Shown: piece by piece, positions 1 through 9,075 of the stretch
How the letters are laid out: every line of letters begins with the position of its first letter
How positions within the stretch are numbered: position 1 is the stretch's first letter
Assembly (NCBI GenBank): GCA_934466515.1
Contig: CAKSLH010000001.1
Location: 186,001-250,000, forward strand
Reading direction: 5' to 3'
From: an uncultured Eubacteriales bacterium
GTDB taxonomy: Bacteria > Bacillota > Clostridia > Oscillospirales > Acutalibacteraceae
Length of the DNA stretch: 64,000 nucleotides
Translations under genes and position numbers: made by a program
Notes under the pieces: model-generated
What the model saw: only the letters and a program-made list of their open reading frames with translations
Told to the model about the DNA's origin: nothing
Database searches by the model: none

Positions 1-1
1 T

Positions 2-391
2 GTCGCGGACGCACCTGCCGCACCTGTCAGCCGTCTTTCCCAGTGGCCGGTTCAGATAAAGCTCGTTCCCTTTAACGCGCCTTATTTTGACGGCGCAAAG
101 CTGCTTATCGCTGCTGACTGCACGGCTTATGCTTTTGCTTCTTTCCATGAGCGGTTTATAAAAGGGCATATCACGCTTATCGGCTGTCCGAAGCTTGACA
201 GCATAGATTATTCCGAAAAGCTTACCGAAATCATCAGCAACAACGATATCAAAAGCGTAACGGTAGTCCGCATGGAAGTTCCCTGCTGCGGCGGTCTTGA
301 ACAGGCGGCAAAAACCGCTTTGCAAAAAAGCGGAAAGTTTATTCCGTGGCAGGTAGTTACAATCGGTACAGACGGCACAATTCTTGACTGA
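2..391 (+). CDS. C-terminal part of a 4Fe-4S ferredoxin-like protein (5' end outside window)
   Basis: An open frame runs from the window edge to a TGA at 389-391, giving about 129 residues. The sequence carries IAADCTAYA, IGCPKLD and EVPCCGGLE, each with conserved cysteines. This pattern is typical of the C-terminal domain of small clostridial ferredoxin-domain proteins annotated as 4Fe-4S binding proteins. The N-terminal ferredoxin motifs lie outside the window, so the full function cannot be judged. A strong terminator follows 17 bases after the stop. Family assignment is by recalled motif similarity; its physiological role is unknown. Confidence 0.7.
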   Translation, partial: VADAPAAPVSRLSQWPVQIKLVPFNAPYFDGAKLLIAADCTAYAFASFHERFIKGHITLIGCPKLDSIDYSEKLTEIISNNDIKSVTVVRMEVPCCGGLEQAAKTALQKSGKFIPWQVVTIGTDGTILD

Positions 392-408
392 AAATAAAAT
401 CCAAAGAG

Positions 409-457
409 CAAACGGCAGTGTTTCATTAAAAAGGAAAACACTGCCGTTTGTTTTTTA
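409..457 (+). terminator. Rho-independent terminator
   Basis: Perfect 15-bp inverted repeat (arms 409-423 and 436-450) followed by six T residues. It ends the iron-sulfur protein gene. Confidence 0.9.
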
Positions 458-488
458 AATGTAATTTTTTCTTTTTCCCGACATAATA

Positions 489-517
489 TTGCAAATTCCT
501 AATAAAGCCTTTATAAT
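489..517 (+). promoter_or_regulatory. Sigma-A-type promoter for the DUF5058/M20 operon
   Basis: TTGCAA at 489-494 and TATAAT at 512-517 with a 17-base spacer. It is followed by AAGGAG at 536-541 ahead of the ATG at 551. Confidence 0.7.
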
Positions 518-550
518 AAATATAAATATGATTTTAAGGAGTTTTAAAAT

Positions 551-1300
551 ATGAGTATTTTAGAAAAGCTCAGCAGTGCGCCGCTTTATCTTATTTGCGG
601 CGGAATAATCGCCTTTGTTGCCTTGCTTTGCGTAATTTTCATGGTAAGAGCCTATAAGGCAGGAAAAGCAATAGGAATGGACACGGGAAAAATGAAGCGC
701 GTTATCGTTTCAAGCGCGACATTTTCGGTTCTTCCGAGCATCGGAATTCTTTTGGGTGTTATAGCACTTTCGGGGAGTCTCGGAATTCCGTGGCCTTGGC
801 TGAGACTTTCGGTTATAGGAGCGCTCCATTATGAAACGCAGGTTGCTCAGGCAGCAGCGGAGCAGGTCGGCATGGAAAAGCTTTCGGGCGAGTATATGAC
901 CGCCTCCGGCTTTGCTACAATTGCGCTTTTAATGAGCGTTTGCATTATGTGGGGAATGATTCTTTCAGTTCTCTTTAATAAAAAATACACCAAAAAATTA
1001 AGCGGCAGCGGACCCAAAGGCGCCGCCGTCGGTTTCGGCGACACGGCGATGACGGCTATGTTTATAGGTCTTGTCAGCGCATACATAGGAAGTTATATCG
1101 GAGGGTTTGTCTCTTCAAACGGTCTTTTCACATTCACGGGAGACTTTACACCGCTTGTTGTAGTTGCGGTTTCGGCTCTTATTATGGCTTTATTTATGTG
1201 GCTCGGCAAGAAGCCTAAGCTTGCGTTTGTTGAAAACTTTTCTATTGCCGTGAGCATGCTTGTAGGCATGGCGGCGGCAGTGCTTATAAACCTTGTTTAA
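551..1300 (+). CDS. DUF5058 family membrane protein
   Basis: This 249-residue protein has about six hydrophobic segments and matches what I recall of the DUF5058 family (for example the PWPWLRLSVIGALHYE region near residue 78). The substrate is unknown. It has its own promoter and an AAGGAG site, and the next gene starts 19 bases downstream. A second multi-span membrane protein and an M20 metallohydrolase follow in the same operon. I infer a two-component permease that imports an N-acyl or peptide-like compound for the hydrolase. No catalytic motif is visible in this protein itself. Confidence 0.75.
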   Translation: MSILEKLSSAPLYLICGGIIAFVALLCVIFMVRAYKAGKAIGMDTGKMKRVIVSSATFSVLPSIGILLGVIALSGSLGIPWPWLRLSVIGALHYETQVAQAAAEQVGMEKLSGEYMTASGFATIALLMSVCIMWGMILSVLFNKKYTKKLSGSGPKGAAVGFGDTAMTAMFIGLVSAYIGSYIGGFVSSNGLFTFTGDFTPLVVVAVSALIMALFMWLGKKPKLAFVENFSIAVSMLVGMAAAVLINLV

Positions 1301-1319
1301 ACTTATAAGGAGATAAATC

Positions 1320-2009
1320 ATGGAAAACAAAGAAAATCTTATTTTTGAAAAATATACCGAAACAACGCACAAAATCGGCAAAATCGCAAGCATAATGGTT
1401 TTAATAATGCTTGTCGGCGCTCCTTTTTTAATAGGTAAATATTTAGGCGCATACCCCGACTTAAAAGCCGCAGGAAAGGGCTTCTTTTCAGTCGGTCTTA
1501 TTTGGATGATAAGCAGTATCGCCGAATTTCTTATATATACCCCGATGTTAGGATCGGGCGGCGGTTATCTTGCGTTTATAACAGGTAATCTTATAAACAT
1601 GAAAATTCCCTGCGCGGTAAACGCAAGGGATATGGTAGGCGCAAAATCGGGAACGAAGGAAAACGAAATAATTTCGACCCTTTCAATTGCCACCTCTTCT
1701 CTTGTTACGATTATTGTTTTAGCGGTCGGCGTTGCATTGCTGACTCCCCTGCGTCCGCTTTTGCAGAAGCCGGTTTTACAGCCCGCATTTGATAATGTTG
1801 TTCCGGCTCTTTTCGGTGCAATGGCTTATAAGTATTACAAAAGCAATTTAAAAACCGCTCTTTTGCCGCTTACGGTTATGAGTCTTTTATTTATGATCGT
1901 TCCCTCGCTTACGGGCTCTACAAGCTTTATGATTATCCCCTCGGGCGCAATGGCGATAGGAATTGCTTACTTTTTCTATAAAAGAGACGGAAGGAAAAAT
2001 ACAAAATGA
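1320..2009 (+). CDS. Multi-span membrane protein, putative permease partner of DUF5058
   Basis: This 229-residue protein has about six hydrophobic segments and no nucleotide-binding or catalytic motif. An AGGAG site lies just upstream of the ATG. Its stop overlaps the start of the M20 hydrolase by four bases (ATGA), so the two are translationally coupled. The run GSGGGYLAFITGN (about residue 77) looks like a conserved glycine-rich turn within a membrane region. I do not recognise a named family; transport together with the DUF5058 protein is inferred only from the operon. Confidence 0.6.
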   Translation: MENKENLIFEKYTETTHKIGKIASIMVLIMLVGAPFLIGKYLGAYPDLKAAGKGFFSVGLIWMISSIAEFLIYTPMLGSGGGYLAFITGNLINMKIPCAVNARDMVGAKSGTKENEIISTLSIATSSLVTIIVLAVGVALLTPLRPLLQKPVLQPAFDNVVPALFGAMAYKYYKSNLKTALLPLTVMSLLFMIVPSLTGSTSFMIIPSGAMAIGIAYFFYKRDGRKNTK

Positions 2010-3442
2010 TAATAGTATATATACTTTTAAGTTTAATCGGGTTGCTTGTTTTATTGCTTTTAGCGGCGGTTATCCATACCTTGCTTATTCCTTCGAAAAA
2101 ATCCGAATATCAGCCGAATGAGAATGAGGAAGAATCATCAGAGCTTGCAGAAAAGCTTTCGCAAATGATACAATTCGATACTACCTCGCACCCTCAGGTT
2201 TCAGAAGCCGAAAAATTCCGCGAGTTTCATAAGGTGCTCGAAAAGCTTTTTCCGCTTGTATTTGAAAAGCTTGAAAAAACCGATATTGACGGAAATCTGC
2301 TTTTTTACTGGAAAGGCAAAAGCCATGATAAGCCGATTTTGCTTATGAGCCATCAGGATGTCGTTCCTGCCGAGGGCGAATGGAAATATCCGCCCTTTTC
2401 GGGTGAAATAGCCGAGAGCAAGGTCTGGGGGCGCGGAGCCTCCGACACTAAATGCTCTGTTATGGCATTTTTTGAGGCAACCGAAAGACTTTTAAAGGAA
2501 GGCTTTGTTCCGCCTCAGGATGTTTATCTTGCCTCCTCCTGCACCGAGGAATGGGCGGGAGACGGAGCGCCGAAAATCGTTAAGGAATTACAGAGAAGGG
2601 GCGTTGAATTATTTCTTCTCTGCGACGAGGGCGGAGCGATAATTTCCGAGCCTATCGGCGGAATAAAAGGAAATTTCGCGATGATAGGAATTTTCGAAAA
2701 AGGAAAAGCCGATGTGAAATTCACCGCAAGAAGCACAGGCGGTCACGCGAGCGCGCCGTCTAAAAACACCCCGATTGCAAGGCTTTCGGCATTTGTTAAT
2801 GAAACCGAAAAGCATTCTCCTTTTAAAAAGAAGATTTCAAAAGAGGTTGCGGCGATGTTTAAAACACTTGCTCCATATGCTCCTTTCGGAATGAAGCTTT
2901 TGTTTTCAAATTTATGGCTGTTCGGTCCGCTTTTAAAGGCTGTTTTGCCGGCGGTCAGCGCTCAGGCAGGCGCAATGCTCAAAACCACGATTGCTTTTAC
3001 GATGCAGTCAGGCTCCGACGCCTGCAATGTTATTCCCCAAGAGGCAACAGTCAGTGCCAATATGCGCTTTATTCCTCATCAGGGTGAAAAGGAAAGCCTT
3101 AAAATAATAAGAAAAAAAGCCGAGAAATTCGGCTTAATAATGGAGGTAATGCACTCTAACGATTATACCGTCCCCGTCGATATCAAGGGCGATGGTTATA
3201 AAACAATCGAAAGAGCTGTAGAAAAAACATTTCCCGGACTTGCAAAGAGTCCCTATGTTATGACAGGCGCTACCGACGCACAGTTTTATCAGCCCGTTTG
3301 CAAAAACTGCATTCGCTTTGCTCCCGTGATTTATAAGCCCGAACAAATGAGGGGCATGCACGGAATTAACGAAAATATAGAATACAGCTGCCTTGCCGGA
3401 GCTGTAAGATTCTATGAAAATCTTATTAAAATTGATAAATAA
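2006..3442 (+). CDS. M20 family metallohydrolase (PM20D1/carboxypeptidase-like), membrane-anchored
   Basis: 478 residues. An N-terminal hydrophobic helix (residues 1-27) is followed by an M20 zinc amidohydrolase/peptidase. Visible motifs are LMSHQDVVP (metal-binding His and Asp), GRGASDTK (bridging Asp), CTEEWAGDG (catalytic Glu pair) and the C-terminal TGATDAQFY and MHGINENI. Family members cleave N-acyl amino acids or peptides. The single N-terminal helix suggests anchoring with the catalytic domain on one face of the membrane. It is the last gene of the DUF5058 operon and overlaps the previous gene by four bases. The exact substrate is not deducible. Confidence 0.88.
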   Translation: MIIVYILLSLIGLLVLLLLAAVIHTLLIPSKKSEYQPNENEEESSELAEKLSQMIQFDTTSHPQVSEAEKFREFHKVLEKLFPLVFEKLEKTDIDGNLLFYWKGKSHDKPILLMSHQDVVPAEGEWKYPPFSGEIAESKVWGRGASDTKCSVMAFFEATERLLKEGFVPPQDVYLASSCTEEWAGDGAPKIVKELQRRGVELFLLCDEGGAIISEPIGGIKGNFAMIGIFEKGKADVKFTARSTGGHASAPSKNTPIARLSAFVNETEKHSPFKKKISKEVAAMFKTLAPYAPFGMKLLFSNLWLFGPLLKAVLPAVSAQAGAMLKTTIAFTMQSGSDACNVIPQEATVSANMRFIPHQGEKESLKIIRKKAEKFGLIMEVMHSNDYTVPVDIKGDGYKTIERAVEKTFPGLAKSPYVMTGATDAQFYQPVCKNCIRFAPVIYKPEQMRGMHGINENIEYSCLAGAVRFYENLIKIDK

Positions 3443-3492
3443 CAGAATTTAATAATATAATTAAAAAAAGACGGAAAATACGGGGGAAAATA

Positions 3493-4524
3493 ATGGAAGC
3501 ATTTATGATGTATTTCCTTTTTGCGCTGGGAATTTTTTTCATTGTAAAAGGCGGAGATTGGTTTGTAGACGGCGCCGTATGGATAGCCGAGGTAACGAAA
3601 ATTCCGAAATTCATTATCGGAGCAACGGTAATAAGCGTTGCAACGACACTGCCTGAAATCATAGTTTCAACCATTGCGGCTGTTGAGGGGCATAATATTT
3701 TGCTGTCCGGCGCCGTAAACGCTGTTGCCGCATCGCAGGACAAGGTCGGAATGGCAATAGGAAACGGAATAGGCTCTGTTATCTGCAACACAGCAATGAT
3801 TCTTGCGATAAGTATAATCTTTATGCCGATAGCGGTAAAACGAAAGGATTTTGCGCCGAAGGCCTTTTTTCTGATAGCGGCGGTTATAGTTTTATTCTTA
3901 TTTTCTTTAAAGGGCTCGCTTTCTGTTTCAGGAGCAATTGCTCTGCTGATTATTTTTGTTTTTTATATAGCCGAAAATATCCGCTCGGGCAAAGCGACGG
4001 TAAAAGAGGATAATACAGAAAAGCCCGCCACCGACAGAAGCACTGTTATAACGAACATTTTAAAGGTTTTGATAGGTGCCGCGGGAATTGTTATAGGAAG
4101 CGAGCTTCTTGTAGACAACGGAAGTAAAATAGCCGCATCCTTCGGAGTATCCGAGGCGGTAATCGGCGTCACAATTGTAGCCATAGGCACTTCACTGCCC
4201 GAGCTTGTAACCGCGATTACGGCGGTTGTTAAAAAGCAGACCTCAATGTCGGTAGGAAATGTTATAGGCGCGAATGTTATTGATACAACCCTTATTCTTG
4301 CGGTATGTTCTTTTATTTACGGCGGAAAGCTCCCTGTTTCGGCACAGAATATTTATCTTGATTTTCCCGTAGCAATATTAGTTTCGCTTATTGCGGCGGT
4401 TCCGACGGTCAAAGCCAGAAAATTCAGCAGGTGGCAGGGCGTTTTGATGCTTGTAATTTATTTAGCTTACATTTTAACGGTTACTTCAGAACTTGACAGA
4501 TATTTAAAATTATTCGGAATTTAA
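3493..4524 (+). CDS. Calcium/sodium antiporter (CaCA superfamily, YrbG-like)
   Basis: 343 residues with about ten membrane spans and the duplicated alpha-repeat of CaCA exchangers. The first repeat is GATVISVATTLPE (about residue 43); the second is GVTIVAIGTSLPE (about residue 235), followed by GNVIGANVID. These acidic loops bind the cation. The likely role is export of Ca2+ in exchange for Na+ or H+. A GGGGGA site precedes the ATG. It ends 11 bases before feoB and may be cotranscribed with it, pointing to a small metal-ion homeostasis cluster. Confidence 0.9.
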   Translation: MEAFMMYFLFALGIFFIVKGGDWFVDGAVWIAEVTKIPKFIIGATVISVATTLPEIIVSTIAAVEGHNILLSGAVNAVAASQDKVGMAIGNGIGSVICNTAMILAISIIFMPIAVKRKDFAPKAFFLIAAVIVLFLFSLKGSLSVSGAIALLIIFVFYIAENIRSGKATVKEDNTEKPATDRSTVITNILKVLIGAAGIVIGSELLVDNGSKIAASFGVSEAVIGVTIVAIGTSLPELVTAITAVVKKQTSMSVGNVIGANVIDTTLILAVCSFIYGGKLPVSAQNIYLDFPVAILVSLIAAVPTVKARKFSRWQGVLMLVIYLAYILTVTSELDRYLKLFGI

Positions 4525-4535
4525 GGAGAAAAAAT

Positions 4536-6890
4536 ATGACACTGAAAGAGCTTGAAATCGGGCAGAGCGCCGTTATAACAGAGGTTGGCGGCGAGGGTAG
4601 CTTAAGACAGCATTTTTTAGATATGGGCGTTATTCCGAATGCCGAAATAACTCTTGTGAAATACGCTCCCATGGGCGACCCTATGGAGCTTAGAATTCAC
4701 AGCTATGAATTGACCCTGCGGCTTGCGGACGCCGAAAAAATCAAAATAATTCCTATAAATGAAAAGCCTGTTTATAAAAGCACCTGCAAAATCTCTCCGA
4801 TAATGCCCGAAATTCACCCTGGGCTCGGAGAAGACGGTATTTATCATGACAAAGCAAATGAAAGTCCTCTGCCTAAAGGAACGGTTTTAACCTTTGCGTT
4901 AGCAGGAAATCAGAATTGCGGAAAGACCACGCTTTTTAATCAGCTCACAGGAGCAAACCAGCATGTAGGAAATTTCCCCGGAGTTACCGTAGACCGCAAA
5001 AGCGGACCTATTAAGGGGCATGACAACACGCTTGTTACCGATCTACCCGGAATTTATTCCCTTTCTCCCTACACCTCGGAAGAGATAGTTTCAAGGCAGT
5101 TTATTTTAGATGAAAAGCCAAAGGGCATAATAAATATTGTTGACGCTACAAACATAGAAAGAAATCTTTATCTTACCTTACAGCTCATGGAGCTTGACAC
5201 TCCTATGGTGCTGGCGCTCAATATGATGGACGAGGTCCGCTCAAACGGCGGAACGGTTAAAATCAATGATATGGAAAATCTTTTGGGAATTCCCGTTGTA
5301 CCTATTTCCGCAAGCAAAAACGAGGGTGTTGACGAGCTTATCCGCCATGCTCTGCATGTTGCGGAATATGCCGAAAAGCCGAGAAGAACGGATTTTTGCC
5401 GTGACAGCGGACAAACCTGTGCAGTTCACAGGGCAATACATAGCATAATGCACCTTATCGAGGATCATGCAAATGCGGCTCAGATACCCATAAGATTTGC
5501 CGCAGGAAAGCTTATCGAGGGCGATAAAAAAGTTTTAGATATGCTTGACCTTGATGAAAACGAAAAAGAAACCGTGGAGCATATTATTTCTCAGATGGAG
5601 CTTGAACGCGGACTTGACCGCGCCGCCGCAATGGCAGATATGCGGTTTGCCTTTATAAATGAGCTGTGCTCAAAAACCGTTGTCAAGCCGAAAGAAAGCA
5701 AGGAGCATATCAGAAGCAGAAGGATAGATAAGCTGTTAACGGGGAAATATACCGCTATTCCCTCTTTTATTCTTATTATGGCGCTTATATTCTATCTTAC
5801 ATTTAATGTAATAGGCTCCGCTCTTCAGAATCTTCTGCAAATGGGGATAGACAGTCTGACCGCAACCGTAAGCTCCCTGCTTATAAAGGCAAATGTAAGC
5901 GAAATAATCCGCTCATTGATAGTGGACGGAATTTTTACGGGTGTAGGAAGCGTTGTAAGCTTCGTTCCGATAATCGTTGTTTTGTTTTTCTTCCTTTCGA
6001 TGCTTGAGGACAGCGGATATATGGCGCGCGTGGCATTTGTAACCGATAAGCTGTTAAGAAAAATCGGACTTTCTGGAAGAAGTATAGTGCCGATGCTTAT
6101 AGGCTTCGGATGTACCGTACCTGCCGTTATGGCAACGAGAACTCTTCCCTCTCAGCGCGACCGCAGAATGACGGTTATACTTACCCCTTTCATGAGCTGT
6201 ACCGCAAAGCTGCCTATCTACGGATTTTTTATTCAGAACTTTTTCCCGAAATACAGCGGATTTATCATGATAGGCATTTATCTTTTAGGAATAGCTGTAG
6301 GAACAGCGGTTGCTTTAATTTCAAAAAACACTGTTTTTAAAGGCGAAGCCGTGCCTTTTGTAATGGAGCTTCCGAATTACCGTCTGCCTGAGGCAAAAAA
6401 TGTTTTAATGCTTTTATGGGAAAAGGCTAAGGACTTCTTAAGCCGTGCCTTTACGGTTATTTTCTTAGCCTCCCTGATAGTTTGGTTTTTACAGACCTTT
6501 GATTTCAGATTCAATATAGTTTCAAATTCAAAGGACAGTATATTAAGTATTATAGCAGGCTTTATCACCCCTGTTTTTGCTCCGATAGGTCTTAATGACT
6601 GGAGAATTGTAACAGCTCTTGCCGCAGGCTTTATGGCAAAAGAAAGTGTTGTCTCCACCCTTGAGGTTTTAACCGCAGGTGTCGGAATATCTTCTTTTAT
6701 GTCCCCTGTTTCCGCGGTGAGCATGCTTGTTTTCTGCTTGCTTTACACCCCCTGCGTTGCGGCAATTGCGGCTGTAAAACGCGAGCTGGGAGGAAAATGG
6801 GCGGCACTTATTGTTATAGTACAATGCCTTATAGCATGGGTTTGCGCCCTGCTTGCAAGAACTGTTATGATACTGATTAAAATTATTTAA
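4536..6890 (+). CDS. feoB: Ferrous iron transporter with fused FeoA and FeoB
   Basis: 784 residues. Residues 1-75 form an SH3-like FeoA domain, residues about 118-290 a FeoB G domain, and the remainder the polytopic permease. The G domain shows G1 GNQNCGKT (124-131), G3 DLPGIYSL, G4 NMMD and G5 SASKNEG. The permease shows the Gate signatures GFGCTVPAVMATRTL and YTPCVAAIAAVKRE. It imports Fe2+, and this organism is rich in iron-sulfur enzymes. FeoA-FeoB fusions are known in Clostridia. A strong AAGGAG site precedes the ATG. No Fur box was evident because the upstream gap is only 11 bases. Confidence 0.96.
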   Translation: MTLKELEIGQSAVITEVGGEGSLRQHFLDMGVIPNAEITLVKYAPMGDPMELRIHSYELTLRLADAEKIKIIPINEKPVYKSTCKISPIMPEIHPGLGEDGIYHDKANESPLPKGTVLTFALAGNQNCGKTTLFNQLTGANQHVGNFPGVTVDRKSGPIKGHDNTLVTDLPGIYSLSPYTSEEIVSRQFILDEKPKGIINIVDATNIERNLYLTLQLMELDTPMVLALNMMDEVRSNGGTVKINDMENLLGIPVVPISASKNEGVDELIRHALHVAEYAEKPRRTDFCRDSGQTCAVHRAIHSIMHLIEDHANAAQIPIRFAAGKLIEGDKKVLDMLDLDENEKETVEHIISQMELERGLDRAAAMADMRFAFINELCSKTVVKPKESKEHIRSRRIDKLLTGKYTAIPSFILIMALIFYLTFNVIGSALQNLLQMGIDSLTATVSSLLIKANVSEIIRSLIVDGIFTGVGSVVSFVPIIVVLFFFLSMLEDSGYMARVAFVTDKLLRKIGLSGRSIVPMLIGFGCTVPAVMATRTLPSQRDRRMTVILTPFMSCTAKLPIYGFFIQNFFPKYSGFIMIGIYLLGIAVGTAVALISKNTVFKGEAVPFVMELPNYRLPEAKNVLMLLWEKAKDFLSRAFTVIFLASLIVWFLQTFDFRFNIVSNSKDSILSIIAGFITPVFAPIGLNDWRIVTALAAGFMAKESVVSTLEVLTAGVGISSFMSPVSAVSMLVFCLLYTPCVAAIAAVKRELGGKWAALIVIVQCLIAWVCALLARTVMILIKII

Positions 6891-6897
6891 AAAGAAT

Positions 6898-6929
6898 GAG
6901 CGTGCCGATTTTTCGGCACGCTCTTTTTA
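6898..6929. terminator. Bidirectional terminator between feoB and the GH89 gene
   Basis: Perfect 11-bp stem (6898-6908 with 6913-6923) followed by TTTTT on the plus strand and preceded by A residues, between two convergent genes. Confidence 0.9.
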
Positions 6930-6933
6930 TATT

Positions 6934-9060
6934 TTATATTCTGTCTTTATATTTTTCTATAAGCTCAAAGGATTTATCAGGAGCGGTATTTCCAAGCGGA
7001 ATAGGCTCGGTGTTGTGCTCCCAAGCGGATTCCCACTTTCCGAGGTTTATATAAAACTCATCCGCATTCCAAACTATGCGGTTTTCAAACACCTTTAAGG
7101 TATCCTCGTATTCAGGGTAATCGAATCCCTGCTCTGCCTTGGCTTCAAGCATTTTGAAGAATTTTTCCCAGCGCGGCTTATAATAGCTTTTTATAAGCCC
7201 TGCCCATTCCTTCCAAGCATAATCAAAGAGCAGGCTTTCCTCTTCATTTCCCCAAATGGTAACCTGCATACGGGCGTTATACTCATAAAGATTTTTTTCT
7301 TCCTCTGAGGTTCCGTGGCTCCTTGCGTCGGCAATCCATTTCTGCAGAGTCCATTCGGGTCTTGATGAAAGCATATCGTCCATATCGTCAAGCAGTTCGA
7401 GAAATTCACGCTTTTTGGCTTTAAAATCATCAAAGCGCTTTTCGCAGTAAGCGTCCTTTAATTCGGCATAAAGCTTTTGAGCGTAGTTTGAAATAAGCTG
7501 TCTTGAAAAATCGCTTATATCATATTTAAAGCCCTCGGTATCGCATTTAACTGTTTTAAGCAGACTTATTATTTCAAGCAGAACCTTATTATCATAGTGA
7601 ATTTCAAAGGTATCGCAGGGACCTGTTCCGCGAAGCTTTAAGCAGGGTCTTGTACAGATAACGGTTCCACGCTCAACATAATCGGTGCCTTTAATATAAA
7701 TCTTATCAAGTAACAGCTTCCATGCCTTAAAGCATTTTTCCTTATCCTCGCCGGTTACGGCATATCTGCGCTCAATATATCCCTTTACCCACTCATAAAC
7801 ATCAACCGAATCGGGGCGGGTGAGCATTTCAAGGCTTAAGTCGTAAAACGCAGGATTTTGCCCTATTCCCTCCATTAAAACGCCTGCTCCTACAGCGGCT
7901 TTGGCATACTGCTTTGCCTTAATAAAACCGTTTTCCGCAGCAAGGTGCATATCTCCGTGAAGACTGCTCATTCTCGCGCCGAAGTTATGAAGTCTGCCGA
8001 CGACATAATCATAGCCCCAGTAGCCCTCATGCTCTACGGGGAACTGACAGTCAAGGTCAAGAATAAGCAAATGCTTTTTATCGACAGCCGTTGCAATCTG
8101 CTTTCTTATAGACCAAGCCTGCATGACCCAGATATAGTTTTTATCAAACGAATAATAAAAATCGGAAATCGTCTTACCGACGGTGTTTAAGTACTCATCG
8201 CCGTCAACAGGGGGCGTTCCCTCATGAAACGGGTCGCAGGCATAAAAGCCGTGCGCGCCGAACAGCTTGCGCTGATTATTCATAAATACCTCTCCGACCT
8301 TTTTAAACAGCGGGTCAAGAGGGTCTATTTCGGTAGTATGGCCGATATTGTTCCATGTCTTTTTAATAAGAAATTTGCTGTCCTTGAATTTTTCCTTCAT
8401 AAGGTTCGGCACAAATCCCGAATAGCCCTGTTGAATGGGCTTCATTCCGAATTCAAGCTCGCGCGCGATTATCTTCTGCCCAAGAGCGACATGCTCATCA
8501 ATCCAAGCTTTCGGTAAAGGTCCGCCGTGACCCTCGATATTTGTCATTAACTGCCAAGCAAGAAATGCGGGACCGACAAGGAAGGACCTTGCTTCAATAT
8601 CCGTAAACCCAAGCTCAAGCAGGGTGTCATACCATACTCCCTCGGTACCTGTGACGGCAAGCGGCATATTTATACCGTTTAAAGCCATCATATCTATTTC
8701 ATATTCCCATCTGTCCCAGTTCCACCAAGCGGCGCTGTAAGAGTGGGTGCAGTAGTTCATATAAACTCTGTATTTTTGCTTTATAACTCTTTTATAAGCC
8801 TGAGGCAGTGGCAGCTCTTTACCGACGAAATCGGGAATTCTTTTGCCGCACCAAGAAAGGTTAGCCTTAACGGTATATTTAAGATAATAACCGAAAGCCG
8901 CCGCAACAGAGCCTGCGTTATTTCCCTTAAGAACGATTTTATTATCCCTTGTATCAAGCTCCCATGTATCGCAGCCGTTTTCAGGCTGAATTTCCTCGAT
9001 TATAAAATCCTTGGAATGCCCTTTAAGATACTTTTCTATAAGTTCATTTACTATTTTCAT
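6934..9060 (-). CDS. GH89 alpha-N-acetylglucosaminidase (NAGLU-like), no signal peptide
   Basis: 708 residues. The aromatic-rich stretch MNYCTHSYSAAWWNWDRWE (about residue 101) and LNGINMPLAVTGTEGVW are hallmarks of glycoside hydrolase family 89. This family removes terminal alpha-linked N-acetylglucosamine, for example from heparan sulfate or mucin glycans. The first residues are polar (MKIVNELIEKY), with no signal peptide or membrane segment, so the enzyme should be cytoplasmic and would act on imported small glycosides. An AAGGAAG site precedes the ATG. It lies 15 bases downstream of a Na+-symporter gene in the same operon. I did not assign the catalytic glutamates by alignment. Confidence 0.92.
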   Translation of the reverse strand: MKIVNELIEKYLKGHSKDFIIEEIQPENGCDTWELDTRDNKIVLKGNNAGSVAAAFGYYLKYTVKANLSWCGKRIPDFVGKELPLPQAYKRVIKQKYRVYMNYCTHSYSAAWWNWDRWEYEIDMMALNGINMPLAVTGTEGVWYDTLLELGFTDIEARSFLVGPAFLAWQLMTNIEGHGGPLPKAWIDEHVALGQKIIARELEFGMKPIQQGYSGFVPNLMKEKFKDSKFLIKKTWNNIGHTTEIDPLDPLFKKVGEVFMNNQRKLFGAHGFYACDPFHEGTPPVDGDEYLNTVGKTISDFYYSFDKNYIWVMQAWSIRKQIATAVDKKHLLILDLDCQFPVEHEGYWGYDYVVGRLHNFGARMSSLHGDMHLAAENGFIKAKQYAKAAVGAGVLMEGIGQNPAFYDLSLEMLTRPDSVDVYEWVKGYIERRYAVTGEDKEKCFKAWKLLLDKIYIKGTDYVERGTVICTRPCLKLRGTGPCDTFEIHYDNKVLLEIISLLKTVKCDTEGFKYDISDFSRQLISNYAQKLYAELKDAYCEKRFDDFKAKKREFLELLDDMDDMLSSRPEWTLQKWIADARSHGTSEEEKNLYEYNARMQVTIWGNEEESLLFDYAWKEWAGLIKSYYKPRWEKFFKMLEAKAEQGFDYPEYEDTLKVFENRIVWNADEFYINLGKWESAWEHNTEPIPLGNTAPDKSFELIEKYKDRI

Positions 9061-9075
9061 ATAAAGCTTCCTTTT

